From: Bradyrhizobium diazoefficiens
Lineage (GTDB): Bacteria; Pseudomonadota; Alphaproteobacteria; Rhizobiales; Xanthobacteraceae
Assembly: GCF_018131015.1 (NCBI RefSeq)
Contig: NZ_JAFCJJ010000011.1
Span: 1 to 64,000 of the forward strand
Direction: 5' to 3'
DNA length: 64,000 nucleotides
A program made the position numbers and the translations under genes. Shown piece after piece: positions 54,290 to 63,371 of this stretch. Each line of letters opens with the position of its first letter. The first letter of the stretch is position 1. The notes under the pieces were generated by a model. It was not told the origin of the DNA and did not search any database. It was given only the letters and a program-made list of their open reading frames with translations.

Positions 54290-55759
54290 ATGCAGGCCAT
54301 CCGGAAAATTGGCGTCGCGCTGCTCATCGCCACGTCGCCGGGAACTGGCAGAGGCGCCGAGCTCATCGCGCCCCAGAGCATGCGGGCGATCGGCACGATC
54401 GACGCCCGTTTCCAGTCCTACAATGTCGAGATGGTCGAGGTCACCGGCGGCCGGTTCTGGAAGCCTTACGCGCAAGGCGACATGCAGCACGACCGCTACG
54501 CTTACCGGCCACCGATCGATCTTTCCAATCCGCGCCTGCGCAAGCTCGCCGCCGCGCTCGGGCCCGCCTATCTGCGCGTCAGCGGTACCTGGGCGAATGC
54601 GACGTTCTATGCCGGCGCCGAGAGCCCACCCGTCACACCGCCCGCGGGCTTCAACACCGTGCTTACCCGCGCGCAATGGCGTGGCGTCATCGCGTTTGCG
54701 CACGCAGCAAATGCCGAGATCGTGACCTCCTTCGCCGTCAGCCCCGGCAGCCGCGGCACTGACGGCGCCTGGACGCCGGATCAGGCTCAAGGCCTCATTG
54801 ACTACACGCGCCGGCTCGGCGGCCACATCGCCGCCGCAGAATTCATGAACGAGCCGACGCTTGCGGCGACCAATGGACCGCCGTCGGGCTATGACGCGAA
54901 GGCCTATGGCCGCGACTTCAAGATCTTTCGCGACTGGATGCGGCGATCGTCACCGGGCACTCTGATCGCCGGGCCGGGCTCCGCCGGAGAATCCGGCATC
55001 ACCACGCGCGATCTGCTCGCCGCGTCGAGCGAGAGGCTCGATCGCGTCTCCTATCATCACTACAACACGCTCTCCCCCCGCTGCGGCGTTCACGACGATC
55101 CAGCCAAGGCGCTGTCCGAAGACTGGTTGTCGCGCACCGACGCCGCGCTCGCCATCTACCGCGGCCTGCGCGACGAATTCGAGCCGGGCAAGCCGATCTG
55201 GCTGACGGAGACCGCCGATGCCGCCTGCGGCGGCAATCCCTGGGACGCGACCTTTCTCGACAGCTTCCGCTATCTCGATCAGCTCGGCCGCCTCGCCAAA
55301 GCCGGCGTCCAGGTGGTGATGCACAACACGCTCGCCGCCAGCGACTACGGCCTGCTCGACGAGAGGACATTCCGGCCGCGGCCGAACTACTGGGCCGCGC
55401 TGCTCTGGCATCGCCTGATGGGAACGACCGTGCTCGACACGGGTATCGCCACGTCGCCCGGCCTCCACACCTATGCGCATTGTCATCCCGCGACCAAGGG
55501 CACAGCGTCCATGCTGCTCATCAATATTTCGCAACGGGGATCGCGCGCCGTGACGCTGGCGGCGCCCGCCGACCGCTATACGCTTGGCGCGCGCCGCCTC
55601 CCGAGCGCGAGCGTGCAACTGAACGGCTTGACGCTCACCCTGACCGGCAGCGACGATCTGCCCCGCATCGCGCCGCGAGCGGAGCCAGCCGGCCGGCTTC
55701 GCCTGCCGCCCGCCAGCATCACCTTTCTCGTGATGCCTGATGTCGCGGCCTGCCGTTGA
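54290..55759 (+). CDS. Exported GH79-like glycoside hydrolase (heparanase/beta-glucuronidase type)
   Basis: A 489-residue protein with a probable signal peptide (MQAIRKIGVALLIATSPGTG, cleavage near GRGAE) and a barrel plus beta domain. LRVSGTWANAT resembles the N-terminal barrel strand of heparanase-like enzymes. The acid/base Glu is probably in AAEFMNEPTL and the nucleophile Glu in IWLTETADAACGG. These features fit clan GH-A family 79, which removes glucuronic acid. The substrate could be a plant or bacterial acidic glycan. It is divergent from the heme-protein gene, and its stop lies 6 bases from the convergent transporter stop. Confidence 0.75.
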   Translation: MQAIRKIGVALLIATSPGTGRGAELIAPQSMRAIGTIDARFQSYNVEMVEVTGGRFWKPYAQGDMQHDRYAYRPPIDLSNPRLRKLAAALGPAYLRVSGTWANATFYAGAESPPVTPPAGFNTVLTRAQWRGVIAFAHAANAEIVTSFAVSPGSRGTDGAWTPDQAQGLIDYTRRLGGHIAAAEFMNEPTLAATNGPPSGYDAKAYGRDFKIFRDWMRRSSPGTLIAGPGSAGESGITTRDLLAASSERLDRVSYHHYNTLSPRCGVHDDPAKALSEDWLSRTDAALAIYRGLRDEFEPGKPIWLTETADAACGGNPWDATFLDSFRYLDQLGRLAKAGVQVVMHNTLAASDYGLLDERTFRPRPNYWAALLWHRLMGTTVLDTGIATSPGLHTYAHCHPATKGTASMLLINISQRGSRAVTLAAPADRYTLGARRLPSASVQLNGLTLTLTGSDDLPRIAPRAEPAGRLRLPPASITFLVMPDVAACR

Positions 55760-55765
55760 GTGACG

Positions 55766-57067
55766 TCAGGATTTCAGACCGTCGCGCGCCGTCTCCGGCG
55801 CCATCAGGGTTGCGATGATGGTGATGATCGACAGTGCGATGATGTAGACCGACACGGCCCAGTACGAACCGGCCCACGCCAGCAGCGCCGTTGCGATCAG
55901 CGGCGAAAAACCGCCGCTCAGCGCCGCCGCGACATTGGCACCGAGCGAGGCGCCGCTGTAGCGCACCTGGGTTCGGAACAGTTCCGGCATGAAGGCGGCC
56001 TTTGGCCCGAACAGCAGCGCATGGGTCAGCGTCATCGTGACGACGAGGGCGAGCGTGACCAGCGCCGGCTCCCTGGTGTCGAGGAACCAGAACAGCGGAA
56101 ACGCCAGCGCCACCGAGAACACGCCGCCGGCGAGATACAGCGCCTTGCGGCCAAAGATGTCGGAGAGCCAGCCGGCGAGCGGCAGCGTCGCGAACTCGAC
56201 GACGGCGGCATAGACCACGGCGTTCAGGATCACCTGGCGCGGCAGGCCGAGCTTCGTCGTGGCGTAGACGACGGTGAAGACGGTGAGGAGATAAGCGAGC
56301 CCGACCTCCGACACCGTGATGCCGATCGCGAGCAGGAAGCTGCGCCAGTCGCGTCGCAGCACTTCCCACACCGGCTGTGCCAGCACTTCCTTGCGCTCGA
56401 CCACTTCCTTGAAATGCGGCGTCTCGACGAGCTTGAGCCGCACGATGAAACCGACGCCGACGAGCAGGATGCTGATCCAGAACGGAACGCGCCAGCCCCA
56501 GCTCAAAAAGTCCGCCTCGGTCAACTGTGTCATCAGGCCGAAGATGCCGGTGGAGGCAGCGACGCCGACGGGAAAGCCGATCTGCACCAGGCTGCCGTAG
56601 AAGCCGCGGCGGTTGCCGGCGTGCTCGATCACCATCACCACCGCGCCGCTCCATTCGCCGCCAAGCCCGATGCCCTGGACGAAGCGCAGCATGACGAGCA
56701 GGATCGGCGCCCAGACGCCGATCTGGCTGTAGGTCGGCAGGCAGCCGATCAGGAAGGTACCGAGCCCCATCGCGATCATGGTCGCGACCAGCATCTTCTT
56801 GCGGCCGAGCCGATCGCCATAATGCCCGATGATGGCGCCGCCGATCGGCCGCGCCACGAAACCGACCGCATAGGTCGTGAACGCCGCGAGCATGCCGACG
56901 AAGGGATCGAAGCTCGGGAAGAACAGCTTGTTGAACACCAGGGCCGCGGCCGTGTTGTAGATCAGGAAATCGTACCACTCGATCGCGGTGCCGAGTGCGC
57001 TGGCCCATACCACATGCGCCGTCGCCGATCTCTCCGTCGCCGCGGCGACCCCCGTTGCTGCCGTCAT
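55766..57067 (-). CDS. MHS-type MFS transporter (metabolite:H+ symporter)
   Basis: A 433-residue, 12-helix major facilitator. Motifs: ALGTAIEWYDFLIY at the start of helix 1, GHYGDRLGRKKMLV in loop 2-3 and GIGLGGEWSGAV in helix 5. These mark the MHS family (ShiA, KgtP, ProP, PcaT-like), which imports organic acids or osmolytes with protons. The substrate is unknown. I chose the ATG at 57067 (MTAATGVAAATE). It is divergent from the KstD-like flavoprotein, which may oxidise the imported compound. Confidence 0.93.
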   Translation of the reverse strand: MTAATGVAAATERSATAHVVWASALGTAIEWYDFLIYNTAAALVFNKLFFPSFDPFVGMLAAFTTYAVGFVARPIGGAIIGHYGDRLGRKKMLVATMIAMGLGTFLIGCLPTYSQIGVWAPILLVMLRFVQGIGLGGEWSGAVVMVIEHAGNRRGFYGSLVQIGFPVGVAASTGIFGLMTQLTEADFLSWGWRVPFWISILLVGVGFIVRLKLVETPHFKEVVERKEVLAQPVWEVLRRDWRSFLLAIGITVSEVGLAYLLTVFTVVYATTKLGLPRQVILNAVVYAAVVEFATLPLAGWLSDIFGRKALYLAGGVFSVALAFPLFWFLDTREPALVTLALVVTMTLTHALLFGPKAAFMPELFRTQVRYSGASLGANVAAALSGGFSPLIATALLAWAGSYWAVSVYIIALSIITIIATLMAPETARDGLKS

Positions 57068-57092
57068 GTCATACCCCACAATTTCCGGGTGG

Positions 57093-57112
57093 CATCATGG
57101 CCAATCATGATG
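57093..57112. promoter_or_regulatory. Inverted repeat between MHS transporter and flavoprotein genes
   Basis: CATCATG-N6-CATGATG (57093-57099 and 57106-57112) is a perfect 7-bp-arm palindrome about 26 bases upstream of the transporter ATG. A perfect TTGACA hexamer lies at 57177-57182, closer to the flavoprotein gene. It is a plausible operator for a local regulator not found in this window. Confidence 0.4.
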
Positions 57113-57225
57113 ACGGCTGCAACCTGCGGACGTGTCGGGCACGCTCCGCTCGAGCCCAACCCCTGCTCATTCACCATTGACAAACTTGCTCGCCAATATC
57201 CAATTCCAGTCAAAACGAGGTCCGC

Positions 57226-58959
57226 ATGACCGGCGACGACGGCGACGCGATTGAAACTTACGTGTGCGATGTGCTCGTGGCCGGATCGGGGGCCTCCGGC
57301 ATGTCGGCGGCGATCACCGCACGTTACCGCGGCCTCGACGTCCTGATCGTCGAGAAGGAGCCGCGCTTCGGCGGCACCACGGCGCGTTCCGGCGGCTGGC
57401 TCTGGATTCCCGGCACCTCGCTGGCCAAGGCCTATGGCATCGAGGAAGCGCCGGAGCAAGCCCGCACATATTTGCGACATGAGGCCGGCAATAATTTTGA
57501 CGCGGCGCGGGTCGATGCGTTCCTGGCGGCCGGCCCCGAGGCGGTGGATTTCTTCACCACCAAGACCGCGCTGCGCTTCGACATGCCGCTGGTGTTTCCG
57601 GACTATCACGCCGAGGCGCCCGGCGGCGCGCAGGGCGGCCGCTCGATGGTGACGCGCCCGTTCGACGGCCGCGAGCTCGGCGACCTCATCGAGACGCTCG
57701 GCATGCCCCTGCCCGAGCTCACAGTGTTCGGCATGATGCTGGGAAGCGGCAAGGAGATCATCCATTTCATGCGGGCGACGAAGTCGCTCGCCTCGGCAGC
57801 CTATGTCGCAAAGCGCCTGTCGCGGCACCTCGTGGACGTGCTGCGCTATGGCCGCGGCATGACGCTGACCAATGGCAACGCGCTGGCCGGACGGCTGGCG
57901 AAATCCGCCCAGGACCTGAAGATTCCGATGTGGCTGTCCTCGCCAATGCGCGAACTGACGACCGAGAATGGCGCGGTGACCGGCGCGATCGTCGCGCGTG
58001 CGGGACGCGACGTGCGCGTCCGCGCGCACCAAGGCGTCGTGCTCGCCTGCGGCGGCTTCCCGCATGACGTCGAACGCCGCAAAAGAATGTTTCCGCATGC
58101 GCCGACCGGCAACGAGCATTTCTCACCGGGACCAACCGGCAACACCGGCGACGGCCTGCGCCTTGCGGAAAGTGCCGGCGGGCAGGTCGAGCACCGGCTG
58201 CCGAATGCGGCGGCCTGGGTACCGGTGTCGCTGACCACGCGCAAGGACGGCTCGAAGGGCGTGATGCCGCATTTCATCGACCGCGCCAAGCCGGGCGTGA
58301 TCGCGGTGCTGCGCGACGGCAAGCGCTTTGCCAATGAGGGCAATTCCTATCACGACTTCGTCCAGGCCATGATCGAGGCTGCGACACCCGGCGAGGAGAT
58401 CGCGGCCTATCTCGTCTGCGATCACCGGACGCTGCGCAAATACGGCCTTGGCTGCGTGCCGCCATTTCCGATGCCGCTCGGTCATCACCTCAACACCGGC
58501 TATCTCATGCGCGGCGACACGCTGGATGCGCTGGCGGAAAAGGCCGGCATCGACGCCAGGGCGTTCGCTGACACCGTCAAACAGTTCAATGCGACCGCGC
58601 CGCTCGGCCATGACACGGCCTTCGGCAAGGGCTCGAAGGCGTACAACCGCTACCAGGGCGATGCCATGCACGGCCCGAACCCTTGCATCGCGCGGATCGA
58701 ACGCGGCCCGTTCTATGCGATCAAGATGGTGATCGGCGATCTCGGCACCTATGCCGGCATCGTCACCGACGAGAACGCGCGGGCGCTCGACGCCGAGGGC
58801 CGGGTGATTCCCGGGCTCTATGCCGCCGGCAACGACATGGCGAGCATCATGGGCGGTAATTATCCCGGCGCCGGCATCACACTCGGTCCGGCGCTGACCT
58901 TTGGCTACATTGCCGGCCGTCATCTCGCCGACAGCGCCGCCAGACGCGACGCGGCGTAG
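57226..58959 (+). CDS. FAD-dependent oxidoreductase, 3-ketosteroid-delta1-dehydrogenase-like
   Basis: A 577-residue flavoprotein of the FAD_binding_2 (fumarate reductase/KstD) class. The N-terminal Rossmann motif LVAGSGASGMSAAI is at about 18-30. A second FAD contact is GGTTARSGGW, LACGGFPHDVERR follows, and the C-terminal signature GGNYPGAGITLGPALTFGY carries the Tyr-Pro-Gly-Ala-Gly of KstD. It would dehydrogenate a ketosteroid-like or other cyclic ketone, but paralogues act on diverse substrates. No other steroid genes are nearby. It is convergent with the SDR gene, with a 6-base gap. Confidence 0.88.
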   Translation: MTGDDGDAIETYVCDVLVAGSGASGMSAAITARYRGLDVLIVEKEPRFGGTTARSGGWLWIPGTSLAKAYGIEEAPEQARTYLRHEAGNNFDAARVDAFLAAGPEAVDFFTTKTALRFDMPLVFPDYHAEAPGGAQGGRSMVTRPFDGRELGDLIETLGMPLPELTVFGMMLGSGKEIIHFMRATKSLASAAYVAKRLSRHLVDVLRYGRGMTLTNGNALAGRLAKSAQDLKIPMWLSSPMRELTTENGAVTGAIVARAGRDVRVRAHQGVVLACGGFPHDVERRKRMFPHAPTGNEHFSPGPTGNTGDGLRLAESAGGQVEHRLPNAAAWVPVSLTTRKDGSKGVMPHFIDRAKPGVIAVLRDGKRFANEGNSYHDFVQAMIEAATPGEEIAAYLVCDHRTLRKYGLGCVPPFPMPLGHHLNTGYLMRGDTLDALAEKAGIDARAFADTVKQFNATAPLGHDTAFGKGSKAYNRYQGDAMHGPNPCIARIERGPFYAIKMVIGDLGTYAGIVTDENARALDAEGRVIPGLYAAGNDMASIMGGNYPGAGITLGPALTFGYIAGRHLADSAARRDAA

Positions 58960-58965
58960 GCGAGC

Positions 58966-59745
58966 TCACTTCTCCTTCACCGGCACGGTGTAGTTCAGGA
59001 TCAGCCGGCCGCCATCCGGATAGATCGTCTGCCCGGTGATATAGGACGCATCGTCGCTGGCGAGGAACGCCACGACCGAGGCGACCTCGCTCGGCTCGCC
59101 GCCGCGGCCGGCCGGGGTGCGCGACATCACGGTCCGGCGGGCATCCTCCGAGGTGTAGATGGACGATGCCACCATGTCGGTCAGAATCGTGCCCGGCCCG
59201 ACCGCGACGACGCGGATGTTGTGCGGGGCGAGCGCGACGGCAGCCACCGAAGTGAGCTGCTTCATGCCGCCCTTGGAGATGGCATAGGTCGCAAGCGTCG
59301 GGATCGCCAGCAGCGCGTTCACCGAGGACATGTTGATGATGACCCCGCCGCCGCCCTGCGCGATCATCTGCTTCGCCGCGGCCTGCACGCCGAAGAACGC
59401 TCCCTTCAAATTGATGCCGATGACGTCGTCGAAATCCTTCTCGGTAATGTCGAGAATGTCCTGGTTGCGCGCCACGCCGGCATTGTTGACCATGATGTCG
59501 AGCCGGCCGAATTCGCGGACCGCGGTCGCAATGACGCGATCGACGTCCGCGCGGCGCGCGACGTGACAATGCACCGCATGCAGCTCCCTGGGGCTGCCGA
59601 GCTCGGCGACCGTCTTCTCGAGGGCGTCCGTATCGACATCGGAAATGACGACCTTGACGCCGTCATCGAGAAAGCGCTTGGCGCAGGCCTTGCCGATGCC
59701 GCGCGCAGCACCGGTAATGGCGGCGACCTTGCCGGACAATTTCAT
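58966..59745 (-). CDS. SDR family NAD(P)-dependent oxidoreductase
   Basis: A 259-residue classical short-chain dehydrogenase. Cofactor motif TGAARGIG is at 11-18, NNAG at 87-90 and catalytic Ser near 140-141, with Tyr154 and Lys158 in YAISK. Asp at SDVDTD after beta-2 suggests NAD rather than NADP. The substrate is unknown. It is the third gene of an operon with a DadA-like oxidase (21 bases upstream) and a ThDP enzyme. An SDR could oxidise or reduce the aldehyde or acyloin made by the ThDP enzyme. Confidence 0.93.
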   Translation of the reverse strand: MKLSGKVAAITGAARGIGKACAKRFLDDGVKVVISDVDTDALEKTVAELGSPRELHAVHCHVARRADVDRVIATAVREFGRLDIMVNNAGVARNQDILDITEKDFDDVIGINLKGAFFGVQAAAKQMIAQGGGGVIINMSSVNALLAIPTLATYAISKGGMKQLTSVAAVALAPHNIRVVAVGPGTILTDMVASSIYTSEDARRTVMSRTPAGRGGEPSEVASVVAFLASDDASYITGQTIYPDGGRLILNYTVPVKEK

Positions 59746-59766
59746 GGCGTTCTCCTTGGCTGCCGC

Positions 59767-61032
59767 TCAAAGGAAGCGCGTCGGCGCGAATGGTTCAAGC
59801 GGAATTTCGGGCGGCTTGCCGCTCAGCAGCTGTGCGACGAGACGGCCGGTGCGGGCCGAGCCGACCAGCCCGACATGACCATGGCCAAAGGCATAGACAA
59901 TGTCGCGCGAGGCGCGCGCATGACCGATGCAGGGGCGGCCGTCCGGCATGCTCGGACGATGTCCGAACCACATCTTGATGCGCGAGGATGGAATGTCCCT
60001 GGGCAGATTCGGGAACATGCTGAAGAGGTGGTCGCGCAAGACCTCGGCGCGTTTCCAGTTCGGCTCGGCCGCAAGGCCCGCGATCTCGACCGTCCCGGCG
60101 GCGCGCAGGCCCCTGTCGGTCCAGTTCGCCACCATCTTCGCGTCCGACGCCATGATCGAGCTGCGCGGCCCCACTTCAGGGTGCTCGATCATGACGTGAT
60201 AGCCGCGCTCGGTTTCGAGCGGCAGCGAATCCCCGACCGATGCGGTCAGCAGCTTTGAACGCGCGCCGGCGGCGACAACGGCGGCGTCGCAGGAAATCGA
60301 GCCGGTGTCGGTGACGACAGCGACGAGCTTGCCTCCGTCGAGCTTGAGGCCCGTCGCCCTGGCCCGCACGAGCCTGGCGCCGCTCGAAAGAGCATGAGCG
60401 GCGAGCGCGGCGACATAGGCGCCGGGATCGCGGCAGCGGCCGGCCTCTTCCACCACCACGCCAAACGTGTAGCGCGGATGCAGCTCCGGCTCGCGCTGCC
60501 GCATCTCGTCGGCATTCAGCTCCATCCATTCGACGCCGACGCGCTTGCGCAGCCGCCAGCCGAGATCGTTGTCGAAATTGCCGCGCGACGGGAAGACGTG
60601 CATCACGCCGTTGCGTTCGATCAGTTCGGGAACGCCGGCCTCCTCCGCAAGCTTCCGGTGCAGCAGCGGCGCGTCCTTCAGGAGGTCGCGCAGCGCGAAT
60701 GCGGTCTTCTCGACGCGCGCCTGGGTCCAGCCCGAAAGCAAGTACCTGATCAGCCAGGGCAAGGCCTTCGGCAAATAGGACCAGCGGATTGCGAGCGGGC
60801 CGAGCGGGTCCATCAGATAGAACGGCACCTTCTTCCAGACGCCGGGCTCGGCCGGCGGGATCACCGAATGCGACGACAACCAGCCGGCATTGCCGTAGCT
60901 TGCCGCCTGCTCGCCGCCCGGATCGCCCGGATCGATCAGCGTGACGCGATGACCCTCGCGCAGCGCCTCGATGGCGCTGATCACGCCGACCGCGCCGGCG
61001 CCGATGATGGCGACGTGGCGGCTCTCAGGCAT
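59767..61032 (-). CDS. FAD-dependent amino acid oxidoreductase (DadA/DAO family)
   Basis: A 421-residue DAO-family flavoprotein. N-terminal VAIIGAGAVGVISAIEAL is at 7-24 and the acidic end of beta-2 is TLIDPGDPGG. AAVVAAGARS is the second FAD contact, and the C-terminal MWFGHRPSMPDGRPCIG and YAFGHGHVGLVGSA contact substrate/FAD. Members oxidise D-amino acids, glycine derivatives or opines. It lies 3 bases after the ThDP enzyme gene and 21 before the SDR gene, so the three form an operon. Confidence 0.92.
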   Translation of the reverse strand: MPESRHVAIIGAGAVGVISAIEALREGHRVTLIDPGDPGGEQAASYGNAGWLSSHSVIPPAEPGVWKKVPFYLMDPLGPLAIRWSYLPKALPWLIRYLLSGWTQARVEKTAFALRDLLKDAPLLHRKLAEEAGVPELIERNGVMHVFPSRGNFDNDLGWRLRKRVGVEWMELNADEMRQREPELHPRYTFGVVVEEAGRCRDPGAYVAALAAHALSSGARLVRARATGLKLDGGKLVAVVTDTGSISCDAAVVAAGARSKLLTASVGDSLPLETERGYHVMIEHPEVGPRSSIMASDAKMVANWTDRGLRAAGTVEIAGLAAEPNWKRAEVLRDHLFSMFPNLPRDIPSSRIKMWFGHRPSMPDGRPCIGHARASRDIVYAFGHGHVGLVGSARTGRLVAQLLSGKPPEIPLEPFAPTRFL

Positions 61033-61035
61033 CGC

Positions 61036-62697
61036 TCAGGCCTTCACCGCGGGCGCGAAATCCTTGCCGACCGAGATCGCGCGCGGGTCGATGATGCAGT
61101 GGAGGATCGACGGCTTGCCCGAGGCGAGCGCGCGCTCGAAGGCTGGTGCGAACTCCTCGGTGCGCTCGACACGCTCGCCATGGCCGCCGAAGGCCTTGGC
61201 GTACATCGCAAAGTCCGGGTTCTTGAGCTGGGTGCCGACCACGCGGCCGGGATAGTCGCGCTCCTGATGCATGCGGATGGTACCGTATTGCGAATTGTCG
61301 ACGACGATGATCACGAGCGGTGCGTCGTACTGCACGGCGGTCGCGAACTCCTGTCCGTTCATCAGGAAGCAGCCGTCACCGGCGAAGGCGACGACGACGC
61401 GGTTCGGATATTGCCGCTTTGCAAGCACGCCCGCCGGCACGCCATAGCCCATCGAGCCCGAGGTCGGCGCGAGCTGGGCGGCGAAGCTATGGAAGCGGTG
61501 ATGGCGATGGATCCAGCCGGCATAATTGCCGGCGCCGTTGCAGACGATGGCGTCCTTCGGCAGGCGGTCGCGCAGCCAGGTCATGACATGGCCGTACTGG
61601 AACGTGCCCGGCAGCTCGCGCGCCTTGCCGGTCGAGGCGAGGTAATCGGCATGCGCCCTGGCGGCCTCGCCCTTCCAGGCAACGGCGTTGGCCGGCTTCA
61701 GCGCCTCGAGGGCAGCAGCGAATGCGGCGGGCGTGGCCTGGATGGCGAGCGCCGGCTGATAGACGCGGCCGAGCTCCTCCGCGCCGGGATGCACGTGGAT
61801 CAGCTTCTGCTGCGGGGTCGGAATGTCGAGCAGCGTGTAGGACGACGACGGCATTTCCGACATGCGGCCGCCGACGAGGAGAATGACATCGGCGCCCTCG
61901 ATGCGCGCCTTCAGGCCCGGGCTCGGCCCGATGCCGAGATCGCCGGCATAGTGCGAATGATCGGCGTCGATCAGCGATGCCCGGCGGAACGAGGTCGCGA
62001 CCGGCAGGTCGAAGCGCTCGGCAAAGCGCGCAATGCTCCGGGTGGCCTCATCGGTCCAGCGCGAGCCGCCGAGGATGACGAGCGGCGCCCTGGCGCTCGC
62101 CAGCATCGCACCGACGCGCTCGATGTCGGAAGGCGCCGGCCAGCTCACCGCCGGCTCGATGCGCATGGCGTCCGCGACCGCGGCGGTCTCGGTCAGCATG
62201 TTCTCGGGCAGCGCGATCACCACGGGCCCGGGACGGCCCTGCATGGCGACACGGAAGGCGCGCGCCACCAGCTCCGGAATGCGATCCGGGCGATCGATCT
62301 CGACCGCCCATTTCGCCATGGTGCCGAACACTGCCTTGTAGTCGAGCTCCTGGAACGCCTCGCGCTCGCGCATGCCGGTGTCGACCTGGCCGACGAACAG
62401 GATCATCGGGGTGGAGTCCTGCATCGCGATGTGGACGCCGTGGCTGGCATTGGTCGCGCCGGGACCGCGGGTGACGAAGCAGACGCCTGGCCGCCCCGTG
62501 AGCTTGCCATAGGCTTCGGCCATCATCGCAGCGCCGCCTTCGGCCCGGCAGATCATGACGTCGATCGGGCTGTCATGCAGTGCATCGAGAGCCGCCAGAT
62601 AGCTCTCGCCCGGCACGCAGGTGACGCGCTCGACGCCTTGGGCGACGAGCTGATCGATCAGGATCTGGCCCCCGGTGCGGGTATTGCGAATGGTCAT
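61036..62697 (-). CDS. Thiamine pyrophosphate-binding protein (acetolactate synthase-like)
   Basis: A 553-residue ThDP enzyme with three domains. The N-terminal pyrimidine domain has catalytic Glu53 in RAEGGAAMM and GVCFVTRGPGATNASHGVH. A central domain follows, then a C-terminal pyrophosphate domain with GDGCFLMNGQEF and NSQYG. It resembles ALS/oxalyl-CoA decarboxylase-type enzymes rather than IlvB of isoleucine synthesis, since no small subunit gene is near. It probably decarboxylates a 2-oxo acid, perhaps one released by the adjacent DAO oxidase. GGGAG fixes the ATG at 62697. Confidence 0.9.
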   Translation of the reverse strand: MTIRNTRTGGQILIDQLVAQGVERVTCVPGESYLAALDALHDSPIDVMICRAEGGAAMMAEAYGKLTGRPGVCFVTRGPGATNASHGVHIAMQDSTPMILFVGQVDTGMREREAFQELDYKAVFGTMAKWAVEIDRPDRIPELVARAFRVAMQGRPGPVVIALPENMLTETAAVADAMRIEPAVSWPAPSDIERVGAMLASARAPLVILGGSRWTDEATRSIARFAERFDLPVATSFRRASLIDADHSHYAGDLGIGPSPGLKARIEGADVILLVGGRMSEMPSSSYTLLDIPTPQQKLIHVHPGAEELGRVYQPALAIQATPAAFAAALEALKPANAVAWKGEAARAHADYLASTGKARELPGTFQYGHVMTWLRDRLPKDAIVCNGAGNYAGWIHRHHRFHSFAAQLAPTSGSMGYGVPAGVLAKRQYPNRVVVAFAGDGCFLMNGQEFATAVQYDAPLVIIVVDNSQYGTIRMHQERDYPGRVVGTQLKNPDFAMYAKAFGGHGERVERTEEFAPAFERALASGKPSILHCIIDPRAISVGKDFAPAVKA

Positions 62698-63008
62698 GAC
62701 GGCTCCCTGCAGGCTTTGGCGACGCGCTTCTCGGGCTCGCGCGAGTTCGTTCGGACGTGGCGTAGGACAGGCGGAAATCAGGAGCAAGGCCGAAACGGCT
62801 ACCCGGTACCTCGGCCTGGTCATGCCTGGAGAGGTCCCGCCGGTGCTGCAATGCGGCGGGCACCCGGGTCCGCGTCCGGCGAGGGGACGTGATCATCCCG
62901 ACAAGCATTGTAAAATGGTGATTTCGAATTGATGTAGATCAAGGGTGGAAGGTGCCCTCGCCGCTCCACTCTCACGACCCGTCCTGAAGATCGTGAGGGA
63001 GCGACTCA
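62698..63008. other. 311-bp divergent intergenic region
   Basis: There is no convincing gene on either strand. It holds the perfect FixK/FNR-type box at 62929-62942 in a short AT-rich patch. Beyond the ribosome-binding site of the ThDP gene I see no other element I can name. Confidence 0.6.
62929..62942 (+). promoter_or_regulatory. FixK2/FNR-type box upstream of GlsB/YeaQ gene
   Basis: TTGATGTAGATCAA is a perfect palindromic TTGAT-N4-ATCAA box, the consensus for FixK2/FNR/Anr regulators of low-oxygen genes. Its centre is about 73 bases before the ATG. If the box is centred at -41.5, a leader of about 32 bases results. Confidence 0.75.
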
Positions 63009-63266
63009 ATGAGCATTATTTGGACGATTATCATTGGATTTGTTGTCGGCGTGATCGCCAAGTTCCTCATGCCCGGCAAGAACGAGCCCCAAGGGTTTAT
63101 CCTGACGGCCGTTCTGGGAATTGTCGGCGCGTTTGTCGCAACCTATCTCGGCCAAGCCGTGGGATGGTACAGATCCGGCGAGAGCGCCGGCTTCATCGGC
63201 GGCATCGTCGGCTCGATCATCCTGCTGTTCCTGTACGGCCTTGTGACCAGCCGAGGCCGCGCCTGA
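63009..63266 (+). CDS. GlsB/YeaQ/YmgE family stress response membrane protein
   Basis: An 85-residue transglycosylase-associated membrane protein. It has three hydrophobic segments (about 2-17, 29-47 and 62-78), with the family motifs MPGKNEPQGF after the first and GGIVGSIILLFLYG in the third. Homologues are small inner-membrane proteins induced in stress or stationary phase, with no known activity. GAGGGAG precedes the ATG at 63009. It is a single gene, probably under FixK/FNR control, and ends before a strong hairpin. Confidence 0.9.
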   Translation: MSIIWTIIIGFVVGVIAKFLMPGKNEPQGFILTAVLGIVGAFVATYLGQAVGWYRSGESAGFIGGIVGSIILLFLYGLVTSRGRA

Positions 63267-63310
63267 TCTTCTTCGTGGACCTCGCATCGAGCATGGAATT
63301 GCCGGCCTAA

Positions 63311-63347
63311 CCGAGGCACCTTGTCGCGCACCGACGAGGGGCCTCGG
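63311..63347. terminator. Bidirectional hairpin between GlsB/YeaQ and transglutaminase genes
   Basis: A long stem forms from CCGAGGC-A-CCTTGTCG (63311-63326) and CGACGAGG-G-GCCTCGG (63332-63347), with a 5-base loop, one internal mismatch and one G-T pair. There is no T-tract on either side. The position between convergent genes supports a two-way terminator or transcript-end stabiliser. Confidence 0.5.
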
Positions 63348-63371
63348 CCGTTGCGCGGCGCCGTTCCGGCT

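Noticed and set aside
57177..57205. Full sigma-70 promoter for the KstD-like gene from TTGACA
   Set aside because: No acceptable -10 lies 16-18 bases downstream, and the implied start would be only about 14 bases from the ATG.
60394..62892. 832-codon plus-strand frame opposite the DAO oxidase and ThDP enzyme
   Set aside because: Composition is that of a shadow frame, and the opposing genes carry complete family motifs.
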